NCBI GenBank assembly: GCA_030063045.1
Contig: JAQSEB010000181.1
Span: forward strand, 186,001 to 250,000
DNA length: 64,000 bases
DNA from: Pratylenchus scribneri
Lineage: Eukaryota > Nematoda > Chromadorea > Rhabditida > Pratylenchidae
Direction: 5' to 3'
Shown here piece after piece: positions 56,910 to 64,000 of this stretch; within the stretch, counting starts at the first letter, position 1; the number at the start of each line of letters is the position of its first letter. The notes beneath the pieces are model-generated. The model was not told where the DNA came from and did not search any database. It saw only the letters and a list, made by a program, of their open reading frames with translations. Position numbers and translations under genes: made by a program.

Positions 56910-59900
56910 TTATTTCCTCTCATTATCCTCCTCGTTTACATCAGTTAAATCCTCGTACACTTCGTGTGAGTCAATTTCCTCTTCCACATTTTTCCTTCGC
57001 ACCGAGGGCACAATCATCGAACGGCGTGTCTCCATCGCTGATTCAACCAATTCTGAATCCTCTGGGTCATATGTGGCCCGTGGATCACACTGTAAAATAA
57101 ATTTAATTATGTTGATATATACATATATTATAAAATTTTTAAATTCATTAATTAGATATTTATTTAATTATCAAAAAGAGGATGAATTATTTTAAATTGT
57201 TCTTTAATATTTTTATTTTCCTTGTGGTCGATTCTGTTTCTTTAACGTTTCTTTTTCTAACTGTTCAGAATGTCGTAAATCTCTAATCTACGGGCTTTTG
57301 TTTGATTTCGATTTCAAATCTATTTAAATTTGAATCAATATCATGGATAAAATGGCTTACAATTTTAAAACGAATTCTAGCAAAAATTAATATTCAAGAT
57401 GCCTAAGAAGTACTCCGAGATATGGCCATTCACATCACAAACTATAGTGTCTGCCATTTACTATTTTCGGTCAATAGAAATTAGAAAAATATTATAGACT
57501 CTAAAATATATATGTTAAAAATTAATAAAAAAAATGTGCAGAGGATATTTTCATGAATGGAATTTTCAGATTAATTTAGGGTAAAATTCAGAGGGGATGG
57601 CTCAGCTAATTTCCATATTTATTTGAGGGGATCCCCATTATTGTAAAAGAATGGAATTTAAATTTCTAATCTGATATTAAAACATACAATGGCCACTCGG
57701 ATATTGTCAATGGCAATTGCGGTCTTCTCGGCCGATCGATCCAAATTGTGTGCAACCAAATAAAACTAAATGTTTAAATTAAAAATGAGTTTTTAAAAAT
57801 ATATTTATTCACATGGCTGGTGCCAGGTGGCAATTGAATGTGCACACTATTCCATTTTGGTGTATTTTTTGAGGTGACAGAGCGCAAAATTGGTGGACAT
57901 TGAAGGAAGGCCGAAACCGTTCTTTTAAAAAATTAAATAAAATTATGGATTATTTTTATTTTTTTCTTATTTAGGTTAATAAATTCAAAAATATTTTTAA
58001 CTCATTTTTAATTTTTAAAATTGTTACATAATTTTTAGATTTTTTATCAAAATTAGTTAGAAAACATATTTTTACCTTAAAGGTTTTGTGTACCGAGTAC
58101 CAAGACATAGTCGAATTGTCGATGAATGTGTTGGGCTTAATTATTAAAATATTTTTAATAAGAATATTCATTAGCTAACCGAAAATATTGAAACAATAGG
58201 ACATTGATGCCATCCGTTAAATTGAAGCGAGGACTTTCTAAAATGGCAAAATCGCCAGGGCCTAGAACACAAGAAACAAATTGGCCATTGGCTGCAGCTG
58301 TAAAATAAAAAAATAATATAATTAAGAAAATTTTATTTTTTTTATTAAAAATTATTTTATAATAATTAAATAAATTAGTCTTATTTAAAAATTTATTTTC
58401 AAAAAAATTTAAAAAATCGAACTTGGCCTCAAATCAGTATTTCTATTAAGTGGGAAGCCATAGCCTTTGGTTCGCAATGTCCAAGGCACTCGAGTTAAGC
58501 CATGATTCAAATAATGACATGCATTTTCTATGAGAAAACGAGTATTTAAAATTTAATAAAAATTATTAATAATTTAATTTAAAAATATTTAAATTATTTG
58601 ATTTAAATTAATTAATTATATTTATTTTAAAATCAATAATAATTCGAAATTAAAAGGAATTAAAATTTTCAATTGAAAAAATAAAAAAAAATTTAAGAAA
58701 AAATAATGTATCCCAATTAAAATTTTGTATATAAAAATTAATTTAAATAAAAATTTTCATACCATTAAAATCACAATTCAATAATTTGCAATAATTGAGT
58801 TCAACCGGCGCTGTTGTTGGCTTATATCTTTGTGTGGTCGTGTAAGGAATTGTGAAGGAACTGTGAAGAAAAATATATTAAAATTAAAATAGTCACATAA
58901 TATTAAAATAATTTTTAAAAATTCATAAAATTTCCCTCACTCTTTAGTTGTTCCTGAAGGAGATGGCCGCTTCTTCTTGATCGGATCGATGCCGGGATAA
59001 ATGGTGGAATGTTCTTCAGAGGAGCCATCAATTTTAGGCTAAAAAATAATTTAATTTTATTAATCAATTTTTTTATCTAAAATTTTCTCCAATTCTTCAA
59101 AAGTTATTTAAAAATTAATTTTTTGGACCCTTGTGCTTGTCATCCACTCGATTGGAGCTGTCGGCAATTCACGCGATGGACCCCAAGGCGGAGTGGTGGA
59201 CCGATAAATTGGCGGCGTCGGCGTTGAAGGGTAGAATGGATAGCCTTAGGAAAAATTTAAATATTATTTTAAAAAAATGATAAAGTATTATAAATCTTCC
59301 GTAATTTAGTACTACAAATATAAATCTCTGTATCCAAAATCCACATTTACAACCAAAATCACTTGGAGGAAAAAATTATTTTTTTAATTTCAAAGAATAT
59401 TGCACATACTAAGACAGACATTAGCTTAATTAATCTGAGAAGGCTTAATCAACAGCTAAGGGAGACATTTACTTATTGAATCTAAGAAGGCTTAATCAAC
59501 AGCTAAGGGAGACATTTGCTTATTGAATCTAAGAAGGCTTAATCAACAGCTAAGGGAGACATTTGCTTATTGAATCAAAGGAGGCTTAATCAACAGCTAA
59601 GAGAGACATTTGCTTATTGAATCAAAGGAGGCTTAATCAACAGCTAAGGGAGACATTTGCTTATTGAATCTAAGGAGGCTTAATCAACAGCTAAGGGAGA
59701 CATTTTCTTATTGAATTAAAGGAGGCTTAATCAACAGCTAAGGGAGACATTTGCTTATTGAATCAAAGGAGGCTTAATCAACAGCTAAGAGAGACATTTG
59801 CTTATTGAATCAAAGGAGGCTTAATCAACAGCTAAGGGAGACATTTGCTTATTGAATCAAAGGAGGCTTAATCAACAGCTAAGAGAGACATTTGCTTATT

Positions 59901-62900
59901 GAATCAAAGGAGGCTTAATCAACAGCTAAGGGAGACATTTGCTTATTGAATCAAAGGAGGCTTAATCAACAGCTAAGGGAGACATTTGCTTATTGAATCA
60001 AAGGAGGCTTAATCAACAGCTAAGGGAGACATTTGCTTATTGAATCAAAGGAGGCTTAATCAACAGCTAAGGGAGACATTTGCTTATTGAATCTAAGGAG
60101 GCTTAATCAACAGCTAAGGGAGACATTTGCTTATTGAATCTAAGGAGGCTTAATCAACAGCTAAGGGAGACATTTGCTTATTGAATCTAAGGAGGCTTAA
60201 TCAACAGCTAAGGGAGACATTTGCTTATTGAATCTAAGGAGGCTTAATCAACAGCTAAGGGAGACATTTGCTTATTGAATCTTAGGAGGCTTAAAGCTAA
60301 GGAAGACATTTGCTTATTGAATCTAAGGGGGCTTAAAGCTAAGGGAGACATTTGCTTATTGAATCTAAGGAGGTTTTATGCAATCTAGGGATAAGGCACA
60401 CAAAATTATATGCTATCTAGGCATAAGGCACACTAAAGTATTTATAAATCAAAAAATTTTTGGTTGCGTGTGGATTTTGTGTATGTGGATTTTGGTTGAA
60501 TTTTGACGTAAATTTATCAAGAACCCTAGTAAAATTAAAACTAACGTGTTCCCGGCCTCCGACTGCTGGTCAACCATCCTGTTGCCGGCGTTTCCTCAAT
60601 GAAAGGTGGTGGCCGACGTGTTTGTTGAGTGAATGGTCGTCGGGTGAGCTCAATTGGCAATGGCATTGGCATTTGTGTTGTTTGTTGACCATTTGGCTCA
60701 ATTGGATTGATGATGAGAGGCTGACGTGTATGTGGCCTGGGAATTGGCCGTGGCCGAGGATGGTGAGGGCGCCGACTGCTGGTTGGTCGTCGAGTATGAT
60801 GCTGTGTTGTTGTGATGGTCATCGGTGATTGAGTTGTGGTGGATCGCTGTAAAAATAAGTAATTTTGTAGTAAATTTCGGATTATCGAGAGGGTCGAAAA
60901 ATGGACTGAATGAAATTTGGAACCGAATTTTGTCAAATCAAATTTTTTCAAATAAATATATTTATATTAGCATTAAATTTATACTATTTTATAGCCTTGC
61001 TGATTGGGAATATTTGATGGAAATTTTCTTTAGTTTTTAAACTAAAAAAGCAGTAAAAAATGTTTTGATTAATTTTCATTTTTAACATAATATTTTGGCC
61101 AATTATGATTGGTATATATATTTTCATATCAAAATGCTCAATAGAAAGATATTATCCAAGTTGTGGAAGTCTATTTAAAATCATAGATTGCTGTGAGATA
61201 TTGGCCAATGCGTAATATTATACCTAAAATTAGGATATTATTATTAATAAATTTTTCGAATATCCTATATATATACTTTTTAATTACCAATTCTAACCTC
61301 GATTTTGAGTAACCATAGTTCTTGGCAGATTGAATAAAAATTCTTCTTTTTATTTTTTCTTAGCGGATAAGATTTTTTGTCTGGCGAAATGCGATTTTTT
61401 AAAGCAAATTGTTAGATACATAGGAGAAATAGTGTGGATAAGAATATTTGCTTTGAAAAAAACCGATTTTGACCGGCATAAAAAAGCACGTTTTCCTTAA
61501 TTCCCTAAAGCTCTAAAAAATAAAATCCACTATAATTTGTTTAATAATATTCACAAAATAAGGAATTATACTTATAATTTTCTTAATTTTTGAGGGATTT
61601 TAAAATCATTCCCAATGGGATATTTAGAGTACATATGGTAATTCTGATCAAATTCTAAATCCCTCTACTCTCCAATCACCTCTTCATTAGTTATGGTGGT
61701 TGTGGTTGTTGTCAACACTGACATGGTAGTAATAACGGGTGGAAGCTGTGGCATTGTAATCGCCGGAATTGGAATAATTGGTGGTAAAATCATTGGAGGC
61801 GGTGCCAAAGTCAACCCAAATGGAGGATGTGGGAAAATTGTCGATGGTGGTCTATCCGTAGACGACTCTCCACCTCCAATTGTAACAAAAGTTGGAGGTG
61901 GCAATGAAGATATTGGCATAAATGTTCGAATGGGAGTGGCCATTGTGGTTGATGGCACTTCGGTGGTTGTGGATTCCGTTGTTGTGGTTGTTGTTTTTTG
62001 CGTTGTGGTGGGCCGTATTGTGAAATGTGGTGGAATGAATGGAGAGCCAGGTGCCAGCGGCTTTTTGCCATGTGCTGTCCCAGAGCTTGGCTTTTCAATC
62101 TGAATAAGTTATAAGGGTTATTATTTAATTTACCGAAAAAAGATTGAAAATTTCTAAAAGAGTACTAAAAATGTCCAAAATGAATACCTAAAGGAAAATA
62201 TATTATAGATATTTTTGTGTTTGTTTCAACTGTAAATTCAAAAAACCATCTACCATTGGATAGAGCATGTCATTTTTATTATAATTAAATGTATTAAACT
62301 GTTTAAACCGATTTTTTTCTTTCAATACTAGGTTAGAATTGTTTGGATTTTTTTCTTTAAATACTAAGTTAGAATTGGTCGAATTTGTAAAAAAAACTAT
62401 AAAATTTTGCTTTTTAACTAGATATAATTGGGTATAATTTTAGGTGGTCTTGGAAAAAATTTTTTCAGTATTTTCCAATACTTTATTCGATATTTTCGTT
62501 TTTTTTTTTGCCAAATTAAAAATTTCCCAGATTTTAATAAAAGGAATAAGTATAGCGATTATTGAATTTGACATATTAAATATAAATAAATTATCAATTT
62601 TAATTACCCCTTTTCCGATGCCCAGCTCTCTGCTTTCCTCCTCGTCAATTTCATTCAATGCTGTCAAATTGCATTCACCTATAAAAATTAGGTATTAAAT
62701 TTTAAAAATTACAAAATTGCTCTCCTCTTTAATCTATAATAGGTTTTTCATTGGGTTAGAGTAAAATTAAAACCATAATATACTATTATTGATTTTTATT
62801 TTCTTCGGTCACTTCTATAAAGCTATTTTAATTTCGCAAACAAAATATTGATGCCAAAAAAATTCGGGTCATATTAATTAGAGGAGGAGTATCTTATTCT

Positions 62901-63758
62901 CGGAAATAATATTTTATGAAAATTTTTTCCGGAATGAAACACAAAGACTAAAATTGATTCTAATTGAAAATAAATATTAAATTGAGGCAAAGATAGAAAA
63001 ATTCAAAAATATTTAAATGAATGAGATGAACGGTCGGAAAACAAAAATGTATAGAAAAGATCAAAGGGCAAAAACGATAGAAAAGTTCCAACGACAAATG
63101 TATCCACGTGGGTCCACAATAATCCATGTGGGTCCACGATAATCCACGTGGGTCCACGAAAATCCACATGGATCCACGTGGATCCACATGGATCCACGTG
63201 GATTTTCGTGGACCCACGTGGATCTTCGTGGTTTATCGTGGATCTTCGTGGTTTATTGTGGACCCTCGTGGATTATCGTGGATCCATATGGATTTTCGTG
63301 GACCCAGGTGGATCCATATGGATTTTCGTGGAGACCCATTGGATCCATGAGAACCCACTTGAATTCACATGGAAATTTTTTGAGACAAGCATATCACTAT
63401 TTGGATAGGATTTTTCCGTGTTTAAGAATTATTCAATAATTGACAATGGCAAAATTATACAATACCGTAAATCCTCTATTAGAAGCCCCGGGGCTTATAA
63501 ATTTCATAGACTCTCTAGAGGGGGCTTCTAATAGAAGGGGGGGGGGGCTTAAAATAGAGGATTTATGGTAAATTTAAATTTTGATTTTCTTTTTTTAAAT
63601 TACCCACCAATATAGGCAATTTCATCGATGAGCAAATAATTATTATGTGCATGTTTGTCCCAAATAGGCACTACATTCAGGGTGAATGACTCATGGATGG
63701 GATCGGGCAATTCAAAAATGGCCAGCGAGGATGGGTCTAGTCGATTATGTTCAGCAAC
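56910..63758 (-). CDS. MAM-domain extracellular protein, 3' part
   Basis: Twelve exons are recovered in frame, giving 614 aa up to the stop at 56910: 63608-63758, 62608-62678, 61680-62099, 60546-60846, 59129-59244, 58941-59038, 58763-58860, 58423-58527, 58180-58297, 57813-57921, 57688-57765, 56910-57089. The 5' exons lie beyond the window. The first visible exons are the end of one MAM domain (FTLNVVPIWDKHA, LLIDEIAYIGECNL). A Thr/Pro-rich, mucin-like linker of about 300 aa follows. A second MAM domain then runs from NYCKLLNCDF through GPGDFAILESPRF, WNSVHIQLPPGTSH and AIAIDNIRVAICDP. MAM domains mediate adhesion at the cell surface or in matrix. The acidic C-terminal tail has no membrane segment, so the product is probably secreted or cuticle/matrix-associated, unless an anchor lies upstream. 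Confidence 0.8.
59415..60380. repeat. 47-bp minisatellite in a MAM-gene intron
   Basis: About 20 copies of gaatcaaaggaggcttaatc plus aacagctaagggagacattt plus gcttatt. The two near-terminal units at 60290-60350 lack the aatcaacag segment. Units differ mainly at a/t in tcaaag/tctaag and g/a in aaggga/aagaga. Confidence 0.9.
63100..63345. repeat. 10/20-bp palindrome-rich repeat
   Basis: Successive 10-bp units such as atccacgtgg, gtccacgaaa, atccacatgg and attttcgtgg. Many are the palindromes ccacgtgg, ccacatgg or ccatatgg, including several CACGTG E-box cores. Lies in a MAM-gene intron. All the long frames here are by-products. Confidence 0.85.
63465..63568. mobile_element. Small TA-flanked MITE candidate
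   Basis: 104 bp with inverted termini ccgtaaatcctctatt and aatagaggatttatgg, flanked by TA on both sides (63463-63464 and 63569-63570). A second inverted pair, agaagccccgg / gggggcttcta, is inside, and a run of G follows. TA flanks suggest a Tc1/mariner-type origin. Lies 40 bp from a MAM exon. Confidence 0.65.
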
Positions 63759-64000
63759 CTATAATGAAATAAAAAATACAAATAATTTTAATTTATCAAA
63801 TAATCAATTGTCCATTTAAATGTAATAAATATTTGTCAAGCCAATTGGTTTCTCATTTGATTTGAAAGTTAAAAGAGTGCAAATTCGAACCTATATAATT
63901 CATATTTAAAAATCATTTCTGAAATGAACTATCAAAAATTATTTCTTAATTTTTACAATGCCATAGCCCCGAATTCTTTTCTTCTTTTGATAAATTTTTA

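Overview
The window looks like a piece of an AT-rich nematode genome. It has spliced genes with introns from about 50 bp to 3 kb, one Srsx-like and four Str/Srd-like chemoreceptor genes (nematode-restricted families), and a dense load of minisatellites, fold-back repeats and small MITE-like elements. Three introns fit the reading frame only with a GC donor. That is compatible with plant-parasitic tylenchid nematodes (cyst-nematode type), but the species cannot be named from the sequence. All gene models below were assembled by hand from splice-site consensus and reading-frame continuity.

Layout. 1-3.5 kb: no gene; fold-backs, a triplicated block and a hAT-type MITE with an exact 8-bp target duplication. 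3.57-5.79 kb (+): four-exon RNase H1-like gene with an apparent N-terminal signal peptide. 5.8-8.6 kb: 18-bp and 35-bp minisatellites between two convergent genes. 8.59-23.24 kb (-): 20-exon PHIP/BRWD-type WD40 gene (1072 aa) without bromodomains, whose stop codon lies inside the 35-bp minisatellite. A small coiled-coil gene (12.78-13.85 kb, +) is nested antisense in one of its introns. 23.72-26.40 kb (+): ABHD2-type alpha/beta hydrolase, divergent from the WD40 gene across a 479-bp spacer. 27.58-32.19 kb (+): unrecognised secreted 555-aa protein with possible alternative 3' ends and a mobile element in intron 1. 33.45-35.29 kb (+): small Tyr/Trp-rich protein.

36.66-40.80 kb (+): Srsx-like receptor. 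43.39-55.64 kb (+): four tandem paralogous seven-transmembrane receptors with identical exon structure, all with intact frames. 56.91 kb to the window edge (-): 3' part of an extracellular MAM-domain protein with a Thr/Pro-rich linker. The genes do not form one pathway. The coherent group is the receptor cluster, which expanded by tandem duplication together with its upstream blocks and intronic minisatellites.

The points most worth following are the secreted RNase H1, the WD40 gene cut off at a minisatellite, the orphan secreted gene with several terminal exons, the two related MITEs with perfect 8-bp duplications, and the nested fold-back family that shares a dispersed core motif.
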